A DNA stretch of 60,185 nt from Boseongicola sp. H5 (GTDB lineage: Bacteria > Pseudomonadota > Alphaproteobacteria > Rhodobacterales > Rhodobacteraceae), in assembly GCA_020622165.1 (NCBI GenBank), contig JACNMN010000017.1, positions 1-60,185 on the forward strand. The letters are read 5' to 3'. Shown piece after piece: positions 1 through 9,166 of this stretch. The stretch's first letter is position 1. The number at the start of each line of letters is the position of its first letter. Position numbers and translations under genes: made by a program. Below the pieces are notes generated by a model. The model saw only the letters and a list, made by a program, of their open reading frames with translations. It was not told the DNA's origin and did not search any database.

Positions 1-3000
1 TCATCGCAACGCCGGTGCCAATGGCAGCAGCTGAGACGAGCGACGCGCGAATCGCGTTGGCCAAGTTCAGGACGCCGCCGAAAAGTCCGCTCAGACCAGT
101 GGACATGCCCGCACTGCGGCCGATTGTAGCTGCGCCATCTAAAGCCGTGAGCCCACTCGGGTCGGTGAAGTTGTACGGGTCGTTCTCCACGTACGCGTAG
201 AGATTCAGATCCCCGCTGGCGAAGCCGATGGGGTCGCGTTGCAGGAACTGCCCGGTCAGCGGATCATACGCCCGGGCGCGATAGTGGATCAGGCCCGTCC
301 GCGCGTCATGCTCGCGGGCGGTGAAGCCGTAGCGGGCCTCCTCGGTGCCCTGCACGAGCGTCCGCTGCCCGAAGCTGTCGTAGTCGTACTCTGCCGCCAC
401 GGCCCCGGTCGAGACCGACACCGCCAGGATCACCGAGCCGAGACGGTTGCGGAACAGCTCCAGCGCCGTGCCGCTGCCGCCCGCCGTGGTCCCGGCATAG
501 CGCTCATAGGCCAGCGGCTCGTCCACCTCCGGCCCGTGCAGCCAGCGCCGCACCAGCGCCCCGTCCTCGAAATCGAGCAGGACGTCATTGGCGATGGCGG
601 AATACGGGCTCCAAGGGTCGTAAACGAAGCTCTCCGTCACGCCATCCAAGGTGACTGCGATCCGCCGGTCCAGCGCGTCATGGGCGTAGGAGATGACCGA
701 GACCCCGTCGGTCCAGCCGATCAGGCGGTTCTGGCTGTCGTAGCTGTAGGTCTCGACCGCGCCCGTCGCCCGGTCTGTCCGGCTGATCCGGTTGCCGCGG
801 GCGTCATAGGCGTAGGTGTAAGTGTCGTCCGAGAGGAGCTGGTTGTGCGGGTTCGTATCGTAAAGCCCGCTGAGGTGGGAGGCGAGGCGGTTGCCCTCGG
901 CGTCATAGGCGTAATCCTCGATCGGGATCGGCACGCCGCCCTGGTCGGCCGGTACGCCCTCGGACACAAGGATCACGCGGTTCAGGTCGTCATAGGCGAG
1001 CGTCAAGGACCGCGCGGGGTCGCGGGCATCGACGATCTGCTCCAGCTGCCCGTCAGGCGCGTAGTCATAGGCGAGATCGGTGAGCGTGACGCCCGACTGT
1101 ACATGGGTCAGCGTGGCTAGGAGGCCGTTTTGATAGCTCATGGTGGAGCTTCGGCCGGTCGAGGCGGTGAGCGAGGTGCGCCGCCCCTCTCCGTCGTAGC
1201 CGAAATCGTAGGTCGACCCCCAGGGCGAGGTCAGTTGTGTCAGGCGATCCTCGACATCGTAGGCATAGGCATAGGTCCCACCGAGGCTGTCGGTCAGACC
1301 GATCCGCCGGTCGAGCGCGTCGTAGGTATAGGTCAGCGTGACCGCTGGCTGCGGGCCGACGGTGCCGTCCGTCGTGGTGGTGGCGACACGATTGCGGGCG
1401 TCGTAGGTGAAGGTCACCCGGCTGTCGTTGTCGGCGGCCAGCGTGAGGTTGCCCCGCGGGTCATAGCCGTAGGTCAGCGTGTTGTCGGGTGTGACAACCT
1501 GGGTCCGGCGCGAAAGGCCATCGTAGGTTGCCGTCTCGATCAGCCCGTCCTCGCGCGTGAGCGTCACGAGGTTGCCGCGGTCGTCATAGGCCCGCGCGAT
1601 AGTCAGGCCCAACGGGTCCGTCCGCGTGGTCATCCGATCGAGCGGATCGTAGGCGAAGTTCGTGGTGCCGGCCCGGCCATCCGTCACGCTGAGGATGTTG
1701 TCGCGGTCATCATGGGCGAAGGTCTTGATGAATCCCTCGGGATCGACCGTCTCGATCAGACGGCTGACCGCATCGTAGTCGTAGGTGTGGATGGCACCAT
1801 CGCCGCTGATGTGCTGTGTGATCTCGCCCGCGAGGTTGTAGGTGCGCTGGATCAGGCCCTCTGCGGGGTCATCCACGGCGACGAGACGTTCCAATGGGTC
1901 GTAGGTCATCGTGGTGACGAGGCCCGTTTCATCGGTGATCGTCGCCAGGTTGCCGACGGCGTCGTAGGTGTAGGTCGTTATCCCGTCGATCTGGACGCCG
2001 TCGGCCCCGGTCACCTCGACGCTGAGGACCCGGTTCATCAGATCGAAACTGCGCTGGATCCGGCGTTCGATGGGCGTGCCCACGGCCTCGGCGATGGTGG
2101 TGATATTGCCGGCGGTGTCGTAGGTCATCTGGGTGATCGACCCGTCGGCATAGGTGATCAGGGTGAGGTTCTCGCGATCATCGTAGTCGAACAGGGTCAC
2201 ATTGCCATTTTCATCGGTGCGGGACGCCAGAAGACCCGTTGCGGTGTAGGTAAAACGCCGCACGCCGCCCTCGGGATCGAAGATGGCGGTGACCTCGCCG
2301 TCCCCATCGTACTCGTAACGCGTCTCGAAGCCATCGGCATCGACCCTGCGTGTGACGTTGCTGAACTCCGGTTCGTACTCGTAGCGCATCGTGCGCTCTT
2401 GCGGCGTCCCGACGGCTTCGGTGATGCGTGTCACATTTCCGAGAGCATCATATTCAAGCTCGTCGATCCGGACGAGAGCGGTCGGCGCGAGCTGACGCGC
2501 ACGGTCAGCGCCAGCTGTCGCGCCGGATCCCGATGCAACGCTGCCCAATGGCCGTTCGATACGAACCACGAGGTTCTGATCGTTTCTGATCAACCGCGTG
2601 ATGCGTCCGAGAGGATCCGTGATCTGGATGATGGAGCCGAATTCGTTGACGATGACCTCACTGACCTCACCGTTTCGATCGGTGAGTGTCGTGACGCGGT
2701 CTTCGGGCGCTACGTAGACAAACGGTTGTGGCGGCACCCCTCCAAGGCCATTAACGAGGCCCAAGGAAGAGGCAACCTGCGCTGCGATCGTGGATCCGTC
2801 GGGCATCGTTCCGCCGGTCATGTTGCCGACCGCATCGAATGTGTATGTGCTGGTGTTGCCGTTCTGATTTGTCGTGCTGACAAGACGCCCTTGATCATCG
2901 TAGCTGAAGCTGACCGTGCCGCCTTCGGGTTCGGTTATGCCGAGCAGGTCGCCGGTTTGATCCTCGTACTCGAAGCTCGTTTCCCGGCCATCGGGGTAAC

Positions 3001-6000
3001 GGATCAAGGCAAGTCTGAGGTTCTCGTCGTAGACCATCTCGGTGACACCACCGATCTGATCAGTTATGGTTAGCAATTCACCGTTGGTCCCATAGGCGAA
3101 GTCGCGGCGGTTGCCCTGCGTGTCGATCTCGGCCGTCTGGAAACCAGCGGAGTCGAAGAGGACCACCGTGCCGTCGGTGTAGCGGCGTTCCCACCCGCCG
3201 TCCGGCAATCGGGAAAGCTGCGAAAACTCGCCGTCGCGTGGGATGAAGTTGCCAGTCGCCGACGGCTGGGAAAAGTGAACTCGCACGACGAATGTGCCGG
3301 AGGACACCAAGTCGAGGCTTCCATCGCCGTCAACGTCGGCAAGGTCGATGTAGGTAGCCGAATAAGGTACATCGCCAAACTCAAACGGAGCAAAACCCCC
3401 GCTGCCATTACCGGGCAAGACCGCGATCTCCCTTCCCGCCGAGAGCAAGACGTCTTCGATGCCGTCGCGATTGATGTCTTCAACGAAAAGGAAATACCTT
3501 GTGAAATTGCCCGGGCGGGGAAGATTCACGGCCGGTTGAAAGGCACGGCCAGAATCATTGACGAATAGCTGAACAGCGCTCTCTCCACTCCAAACGACGT
3601 CCAAGAGGCCATCTTGATTGACGTCTATGAGGTCAAAGAAATCCCCGAGGAAAACCGGGGGATTAGCCCCAAGTGCTGTTCGCACAAATGCATAGCTTCG
3701 GGCACCAGTCGCAAAGGCGATGTGCACACCCTCTTCCCGGGTGCGAAACGCGACATCTTTTCTCCCATCATTATCAATATCGGCGACGATCACCTGTAGC
3801 GGGCGATCGCCGAAGGACCGATTGACCACTCTGACCAGTGAGCGCCCGGACGGACCGCCATAGCTGATGTACACTTCATCGCGCGCGATAAAACCGCTCC
3901 CGCTAGCGCTTATGAAAACGATATCATCGAAACCGTCGTTATCCATATCAGCGACCGTGACATCATTGATGCTGACGTCGGCCGTGGAAATACCCAATAG
4001 TTGGTTGCTGAATTCGCCAAAACCATTGTTGCTCAAGAAACCGTAACCGTCCTGCAACTGCAGGACATATGCGATATCGAGGTTGCCGTTGTTTGAAAGG
4101 TCTCCGGCCGCGGTGCTTGCGAGGTTGGGCGTATACTGACCGGTCGTGACCTCGTTCGGATTCGCCACGACAAAGGGCTCCGCAAGGCGCAGATCGCGGT
4201 TGCCGAAATTGGTTATGAAACCGATCGACCCCGTTCCGCTATCGCCAAACGAAACATCAAGATCACCATCTCCATCATAATCCCGCGCGAGCACGGTCTG
4301 AACTCCACGGGCCGGAAACTCCAAAGGCTCTTCGGTAAACTGCGTAATGGTCGGCTCAGGGTCGAACACAACGATCTCGTCGTCGTCTACGATGGAAACC
4401 GTTCCATCAGGCGCCTGTACCAGCTGCTGGAGGCCGTCGATCGACCAGCCGCGGCCATAGGGGCTATCCGTCCGGTTCTGCACATGGAGGTCGGCGGCGT
4501 GGGACGAAGCCACGGTCGAGCAGGCATATCGCGCCTCGGCCACGAAGTCGTAGGCGTAGTTGCCACTGTCATACCCCGTTGCGTCGAAGACGGCCGACTG
4601 ACGTATAGAGACCTCTTCACCAACCAATGCGGGCGTGTAGCCGTCACTCCGAATTCTCGGCGTCCATTCCGCCGTGTCGGCGATCGAAAGACCACCGATC
4701 TCCAGACGCGTGGACAGGGAAACCGGCAGCGAACTCGTCGACGTGATCGTCACGTCTCCCGCCACGATCACGGTCGGATCGGCGGCGCGGGAATGGTAGC
4801 TGAGTGCGATCTGCTGATCCTGGTCGAATGCGCGGTAGGATGGCAGAACGTAGATTTCTTCCAGATTGCCGTTGAGCGGGGTCGCCATTCGGTTGCCGTT
4901 GGTCTGATCGGTCGAGGCCATGGTGATCGGCGGTTGCGGCAAGAAGGTGAACTGGGCCCCGCCTGTCAGACGTGGAACGACACCGCTGACCGTCGAAGCG
5001 CCCAGATCGACACCGGCCGCGGCGGTTTGCAGGAATTGGCCGTTGATCGGGCTGCGCCGCCAAAGCCCTAGCTCGGTTGCTTCCGGCAGCAGGTCGACAT
5101 TGGGGGCACTGACCGTGAAACCGGCCGTGAAATTGGCGCCCGTTGCATCCAACGAGTAGATGCGGCAAGCTTGGGTCCCGTCAGGGAAGCCTTCGGTCTC
5201 GAACAGCTCAGGCAGCGTTCCGAGGCATACATCGCCAGAATATAGCGCCCCGGTCTGGTCGCGTATCGTATCAGCGGGAATTCGAACGGTCACGCCCGAT
5301 GCAACACCCGACAAAACCGTTTCGGCGCCTGCGACCACCGTAGTGCATCCGTCATTGAGTGGCGCGAGGAGGAAGTCCGGCGCTAGGTCACGTTCTTGGT
5401 TCTCCGTGATGCGAATGACCCGGGTTGTGGACAGGTAGCCACCCGGGCCCCCGTCAGCTGACGGCTCGACGAAGACTTGGTCCGTTCCGGCGGTCAAACC
5501 TCCGAAGCGGAACGTGCCATCGGCCTGCGTGACGCCGATCAATGCCGCATCGCGCAGCCGCACGGGAATTCCCGCAAGCGGCGTATCGACGCCATTCGCA
5601 AAGTCAACCGCATCCAGAACCCGCCCCATTACGGCGGTTTCGCCCGCATCGGCGGGCACCACCTCGATCGTGAGGGTCGCGGTGTCCGTCAGGCGTCCGT
5701 CGGACACTCCGACGTTGAGGACATAGGTGCCCACCTGTCCGTCTTCCGGCCGGAACCGGATCGCGCCGCTATTGGCGTCGATACCGACGCCTTCGGGGAG
5801 CGGTAACGGTCCTGCAAAGAAACCGAGAGGGTCACCGTCAGGGTCGGCGGCCACCAAGTCCAACGCGAACTCGAGGCCCAGTGCGACGGTATAGAGAGGC
5901 AGGATGTCGGCGAGAACGGGGGCGGCATTCTCGGCTGTCGCGGTGATTTGGAGAACCGTACTTGCCGTTTCGTCCCCATCGGAAACGGTTACAGAGACTT

Positions 6001-8953
6001 CGAAAACACCTTGTCGATCCGGCGTGAAGAGCACCCTTCCAAGTCCATCGGCAACGACATCTGCCGTCGACCCGACCGGGGCGGCCGTCACTTGAAATAT
6101 GAACTCAAGCAGATCGTTATCGGGATCAGTCGAAGCTGCCGCCGAAATCGCAATGGTTTCCCCGACCGTAGCCTCGCTCGGCCCTGCGATGTCGGCCTGC
6201 GGACGCCTGTTCGGGGTGCTCAGCGTCAGGCTGGCCGGAGCGGAGACCGCCAAACCGTCCGACACCGTGAGGGAAAAGACATAATCGCCACGGACATCCG
6301 GGACGAATTCGGGCGCCATGGTATTGGGCTGCGCAAGATCGACCGTGCTGGCGGCAGGTCGCGAAACAATTGACCAATCGAAAAACAACTGGTTGCCGTC
6401 GGGGTCGAATGATCCTGTGCCATCGAGGACAACCGTATCGCCTACGAAGCCTGTGAGTGCGGGGGGCACCACGGCAACGGGAGCGGAATTGACGACATCG
6501 AGTGCCAAGATCACGGGTTCTGCATCAAGCGAGCCGTCGGACCCGGTCAATTGCAATAGGAACAGGCCGGTCCGATCGGGCGTGAACGACAACTGAGTGC
6601 CGGGGACCTGCGCCTCTGCCAGTAACGCCGAACTCCCGGGGGGGCGCGCAATCAGCGACCAAGTGTAGGCAAGCGCGTCGTTGTTGGGATCACTGGCAAT
6701 TTGAGCCGCATTCAGGACAACATCGACTCCAACAGACGCCGTCAAGACCGGTTGCGGCGTCAAGCGGGGACGCTGGTTGCCCGCGCCAATGAATACCGTG
6801 TCGGGATAAGAGACACGACCGGCGCCACTGACCACAAGCTGAGCCACGCCGCCGGCGTCCGGTGTGCCAAAACTCAACACCGCGGCAGCGTCGCCGAGCC
6901 CGGAAGCCTGAATGTTCGGCGCGCTTTCGGTCAGCCCGGTCAGGGCCCAGTCAAATACAACCCCCGGCCCCGCGATCGCCTGACCGTCGAGCGCCACATC
7001 TTGGTCGGAGGGTCTGAGGATGTCCGTGCCAGCCAAGGCGACCGGGCGCGGGTCGGTCGTATCGATGGCGAGGGTGATGGCTTGTGACGTGTCGATACCG
7101 TCACTGACGGTCAATTGCGCGATGTAGAGCCCATCGACATCGGGCGTGAAGCGCTCCACGGAACCCTTTGTCGACGACAACTCCGCAATACTCGCAACGG
7201 GTTGGGTGATGATCGCCCAGTTGTAGGTCAGCAGGTCGCCATCGAGATCGTAACTCTGCGTGGCATCAAGAACGAGGGGTTGGCCCAAGGTCGCAAGTGA
7301 CGGGCGGGCGACCCGCGCCACGGGTGTGAGATTTTCGGTCCCCTCAACGACGACCAACGCGTAGTCGGTGGACGCATTCTCACCGTCATCGACGACAAGG
7401 CGCACCAGATAGTCGCCCGCGACATCCGGTGCGAAGGATGCGATACCGTCCGCGGTCGTGGTCATGGTCGCGAGACTGCCGGCAGGGCCGGCGACGATCC
7501 TGATGACGGACGAGAGCGGATTGCCGTCGATATCCGTGCTGTCGTACGGGTCAAAGGCAACCGTTTCGCCGATTGCGGCGCGTCGATCCTCGAATCGCAG
7601 CGCTGCCACCGGGGCAACGGACCGCTCGGGGCGCGCTTCGTAGAAATCGGCGCTGCGGTTCAGCAGCGCATCGCGCCGAAGATCATTGCCGATCACGTTG
7701 CGTAGTGTGACAGCACTTCCCGCTTCATCAAAAACGAATGTGAGGTCACGAACATTGGGATCGGGGGAAACTTGCGCGTCCGTCGTTCCATCGCCGTCGA
7801 ATTCTATGAAGCTAACAAAATCAAGGAAGTCGCCCCTGCTGCTGAGCGAATAACTGTTGCCGCGAAAGACGAATCTGACTGTATCGAAGCTGGATTCGCC
7901 ACCACCGTTGACGTCAAAGCTTTCGATCAGGCGGTTGGTCGTAGCGTCGGCGCTGACGTCTCCTAGGTCGAACTCCACCTGCGGCGAACCGTCGTTTTCG
8001 AAGGTGCGATCGAAGCTCGTTGCATAAACTAGGGGTGCCTCGTCGGCGGCGACGAAGGAAGCCGAAAAACAGGCGAGGCTGGAGCGCAGACCGCTGTCAT
8101 CTTCAACGACCAGGCCAAAGGCGTAGTCGCCCGTCTCATCAAACGCGAAAGAAACACTCGCGGCGTCGACATTGCTGAGTTCCGCAACACTGCCGACTGG
8201 CCGGCTTTCGACGCTCCAAGAATAACTCAGGCTATCGCCGTTGATGTCAGTACTGCCGCTGCCATCCAAGACCAGTGTGCGAAGGTCACGTGGCGTGCCC
8301 AGGCCCGAGATCATGGCGACCGGGGCAATGTTGCCGGTGCCGACCTGGATTTCAACAGTTTGCAGGATGGGTGCGTCCGGCCCCTCGTCGGCGTTGCGGA
8401 TGTCCGCCAGAGCGACATAGGTGCCGGCTACATCGATTGTAACGTTCGGACGCAACGCGGTGGCCTCGGAAAACCCTGCCACGCTGGTCGCGGGCCGATC
8501 GGACCACCTCCAGGACACGGCCAATCGATCTGGCGTCGCCACGTCCAGAAGCGGCAGAGGGTCGAGCCGAACCGTTTGACCGATCAAAGCCGCGACCGCC
8601 AGGGTGGGTGCGCCGCAGGTCGCAACGGGTTCGCAGTCACCAAAATGAAAACAGGCATCAAAGGGTTGCGGCCCGGAGGCTTTGGTGATGCGTTCTCCGC
8701 TGCCGGAAAACTCTGCGATATACGTTCCTGCACCGGCACCGGCGACGATGGTGCGGCCGGGATCCACCGTGAACACCGTTTCGAACCCGCCGCCATATCG
8801 ACGCAGAGTCACTTGCTGCGAAGTGGAAGCGTCGCTCTGCAGACGCCACATCGTCGTGCCGTCGCCTCTCAGGCCAAGACTTGTCAGGTTGTCGGCCAGT
8901 GCGACAAGCGGGGTCAGGATTGAAAAAAGGATTGTGTAGCAGAACAGCCGCAT
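1..8953 (-). CDS. Giant secreted RHS/YD-repeat protein with PKD-like and FG-GAP repeats (C-terminus off window)
   Basis: One open minus-strand frame runs from ATG at 8953 to the left edge with no stop (2984 residues seen). Residues 1-20 form a Sec-type signal ending in LTPLVALA. Residues about 118-1018 hold some eight PKD/Ig-like repeats (LDGSGSTDINGD, then PDVxGxY...VSDG). A carboxypeptidase-regulatory-like domain follows at about 1105-1165. Seven DxDxDG-type FG-GAP/VCBS motifs lie at about 1555-1882 (DYDGDGDLD, DVDGDGSLD). Dozens of YD/RHS repeats span about 1905-2875. The RHS core ends near 2938 (YDPLTGQFLQRDPIGF, then NDPYNFTDPSGL). The last visible residues are Gly/Ala-rich and hydrophobic, where RHS proteins carry a variable, often toxic tip. 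GAGGG lies 8 nt before this ATG; an in-frame ATG at 8968 is possible. RHS shells are known to enclose toxin tips; the role here is unproven. Confidence 0.9.
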   Translation of the reverse strand, partial: MRLFCYTILFSILTPLVALADNLTSLGLRGDGTTMWRLQSDASTSQQVTLRRYGGGFETVFTVDPGRTIVAGAGAGTYIAEFSGSGERITKASGPQPFDACFHFGDCEPVATCGAPTLAVAALIGQTVRLDPLPLLDVATPDRLAVSWRWSDRPATSVAGFSEATALRPNVTIDVAGTYVALADIRNADEGPDAPILQTVEIQVGTGNIAPVAMISGLGTPRDLRTLVLDGSGSTDINGDSLSYSWSVESRPVGSVAELSNVDAASVSFAFDETGDYAFGLVVEDDSGLRSSLACFSASFVAADEAPLVYATSFDRTFENDGSPQVEFDLGDVSADATTNRLIESFDVNGGGESSFDTVRFVFRGNSYSLSSRGDFLDFVSFIEFDGDGTTDAQVSPDPNVRDLTFVFDEAGSAVTLRNVIGNDLRRDALLNRSADFYEARPERSVAPVAALRFEDRRAAIGETVAFDPYDSTDIDGNPLSSVIRIVAGPAGSLATMTTTADGIASFAPDVAGDYLVRLVVDDGENASTDYALVVVEGTENLTPVARVARPSLATLGQPLVLDATQSYDLDGDLLTYNWAIITQPVASIAELSSTKGSVERFTPDVDGLYIAQLTVSDGIDTSQAITLAIDTTDPRPVALAGTDILRPSDQDVALDGQAIAGPGVVFDWALTGLTESAPNIQASGLGDAAAVLSFGTPDAGGVAQLVVSGAGRVSYPDTVFIGAGNQRPRLTPQPVLTASVGVDVVLNAAQIASDPNNDALAYTWSLIARPPGSSALLAEAQVPGTQLSFTPDRTGLFLLQLTGSDGSLDAEPVILALDVVNSAPVAVVPPALTGFVGDTVVLDGTGSFDPDGNQLFFDWSIVSRPAASTVDLAQPNTMAPEFVPDVRGDYVFSLTVSDGLAVSAPASLTLSTPNRRPQADIAGPSEATVGETIAISAAASTDPDNDLLEFIFQVTAAPVGSTADVVADGLGRVLFTPDRQGVFEVSVTVSDGDETASTVLQITATAENAAPVLADILPLYTVALGLEFALDLVAADPDGDPLGFFAGPLPLPEGVGIDANSGAIRFRPEDGQVGTYVLNVGVSDGRLTDTATLTIEVVPADAGETAVMGRVLDAVDFANGVDTPLAGIPVRLRDAALIGVTQADGTFRFGGLTAGTDQVFVEPSADGGPGGYLSTTRVIRITENQERDLAPDFLLAPLNDGCTTVVAGAETVLSGVASGVTVRIPADTIRDQTGALYSGDVCLGTLPELFETEGFPDGTQACRIYSLDATGANFTAGFTVSAPNVDLLPEATELGLWRRSPINGQFLQTAAAGVDLGASTVSGVVPRLTGGAQFTFLPQPPITMASTDQTNGNRMATPLNGNLEEIYVLPSYRAFDQDQQIALSYHSRAADPTVIVAGDVTITSTSSLPVSLSTRLEIGGLSIADTAEWTPRIRSDGYTPALVGEEVSIRQSAVFDATGYDSGNYAYDFVAEARYACSTVASSHAADLHVQNRTDSPYGRGWSIDGLQQLVQAPDGTVSIVDDDEIVVFDPEPTITQFTEEPLEFPARGVQTVLARDYDGDGDLDVSFGDSGTGSIGFITNFGNRDLRLAEPFVVANPNEVTTGQYTPNLASTAAGDLSNNGNLDIAYVLQLQDGYGFLSNNGFGEFSNQLLGISTADVSINDVTVADMDNDGFDDIVFISASGSGFIARDEVYISYGGPSGRSLVRVVNRSFGDRPLQVIVADIDNDGRKDVAFRTREEGVHIAFATGARSYAFVRTALGANPPVFLGDFFDLIDVNQDGLLDVVWSGESAVQLFVNDSGRAFQPAVNLPRPGNFTRYFLFVEDINRDGIEDVLLSAGREIAVLPGNGSGGFAPFEFGDVPYSATYIDLADVDGDGSLDLVSSGTFVVRVHFSQPSATGNFIPRDGEFSQLSRLPDGGWERRYTDGTVVLFDSAGFQTAEIDTQGNRRDFAYGTNGELLTITDQIGGVTEMVYDENLRLALIRYPDGRETSFEYEDQTGDLLGITEPEGGTVSFSYDDQGRLVSTTNQNGNTSTYTFDAVGNMTGGTMPDGSTIAAQVASSLGLVNGLGGVPPQPFVYVAPEDRVTTLTDRNGEVSEVIVNEFGSIIQITDPLGRITRLIRNDQNLVVRIERPLGSVASGSGATAGADRARQLAPTALVRIDELEYDALGNVTRITEAVGTPQERTMRYEYEPEFSNVTRRVDADGFETRYEYDGDGEVTAIFDPEGGVRRFTYTATGLLASRTDENGNVTLFDYDDRENLTLITYADGSITQMTYDTAGNITTIAEAVGTPIERRIQRSFDLMNRVLSVEVTGADGVQIDGITTYTYDAVGNLATITDETGLVTTMTYDPLERLVAVDDPAEGLIQRTYNLAGEITQHISGDGAIHTYDYDAVSRLIETVDPEGFIKTFAHDDRDNILSVTDGRAGTTNFAYDPLDRMTTRTDPLGLTIARAYDDRGNLVTLTREDGLIETATYDGLSRRTQVVTPDNTLTYGYDPRGNLTLAADNDSRVTFTYDARNRVATTTTDGTVGPQPAVTLTYTYDALDRRIGLTDSLGGTYAYAYDVEDRLTQLTSPWGSTYDFGYDGEGRRTSLTASTGRSSTMSYQNGLLATLTHVQSGVTLTDLAYDYAPDGQLEQIVDARDPARSLTLAYDDLNRVILVSEGVPADQGGVPIPIEDYAYDAEGNRLASHLSGLYDTNPHNQLLSDDTYTYAYDARGNRISRTDRATGAVETYSYDSQNRLIGWTDGVSVISYAHDALDRRIAVTLDGVTESFVYDPWSPYSAIANDVLLDFEDGALVRRWLHGPEVDEPLAYERYAGTTAGGSGTALELFRNRLGSVILAVSVSTGAVAAEYDYDSFGQRTLVQGTEEARYGFTAREHDARTGLIHYRARAYDPLTGQFLQRDPIGFASGDLNLYAYVENDPYNFTDPSGLTALDGAATIGRSAGMSTGLSGLFGGVLNLANAIRASLVSAAAIGTGVAM

Positions 8954-9098
8954 GAATGACGCCCTCATCCAAAAATCCGTTTTTATGGCTGAGAGAGATC
9001 GACCGAACGCGTCCTGAGACACGACCCGCGCCAGCGATCCCCCCAAATTAGCTATGAGGCTGGAATCAAATGCGCAGAGCGTCAAGAATTAAAAAATA

Positions 9099-9128
9099 TT
9101 GACACGGAATTTTAAAAAAAACTATGAC
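9099..9128 (+). promoter_or_regulatory. Sigma70-like promoter reading antisense into gspE
   Basis: TTGACA at 9099-9104 and TATGAC at 9123-9128 are separated by 18 nt in an AT-rich stretch between the RHS gene and the 3' end of gspE. Both neighbours are on the minus strand, so a plus-strand transcript would run antisense into gspE. It may be only an AT-rich coincidence. Confidence 0.25.
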
Positions 9129-9166
9129 AGAGAACTATCGTAATACGATATGCATGGCAGTTTGGG

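Noticed and set aside
1-200. Plus-strand 61-codon frame near the left edge
   Set aside because: It lies opposite the C-terminal end of the RHS frame and lacks a ribosome binding site.
239-3073. Long plus-strand open frames of 293 and 647 codons
   Set aside because: They run antisense to the RHS YD-repeat coding frame, are rich in repeated Gly/Val/Arg/Asp runs, and have no family look; the minus-strand frame has clear RHS motifs.
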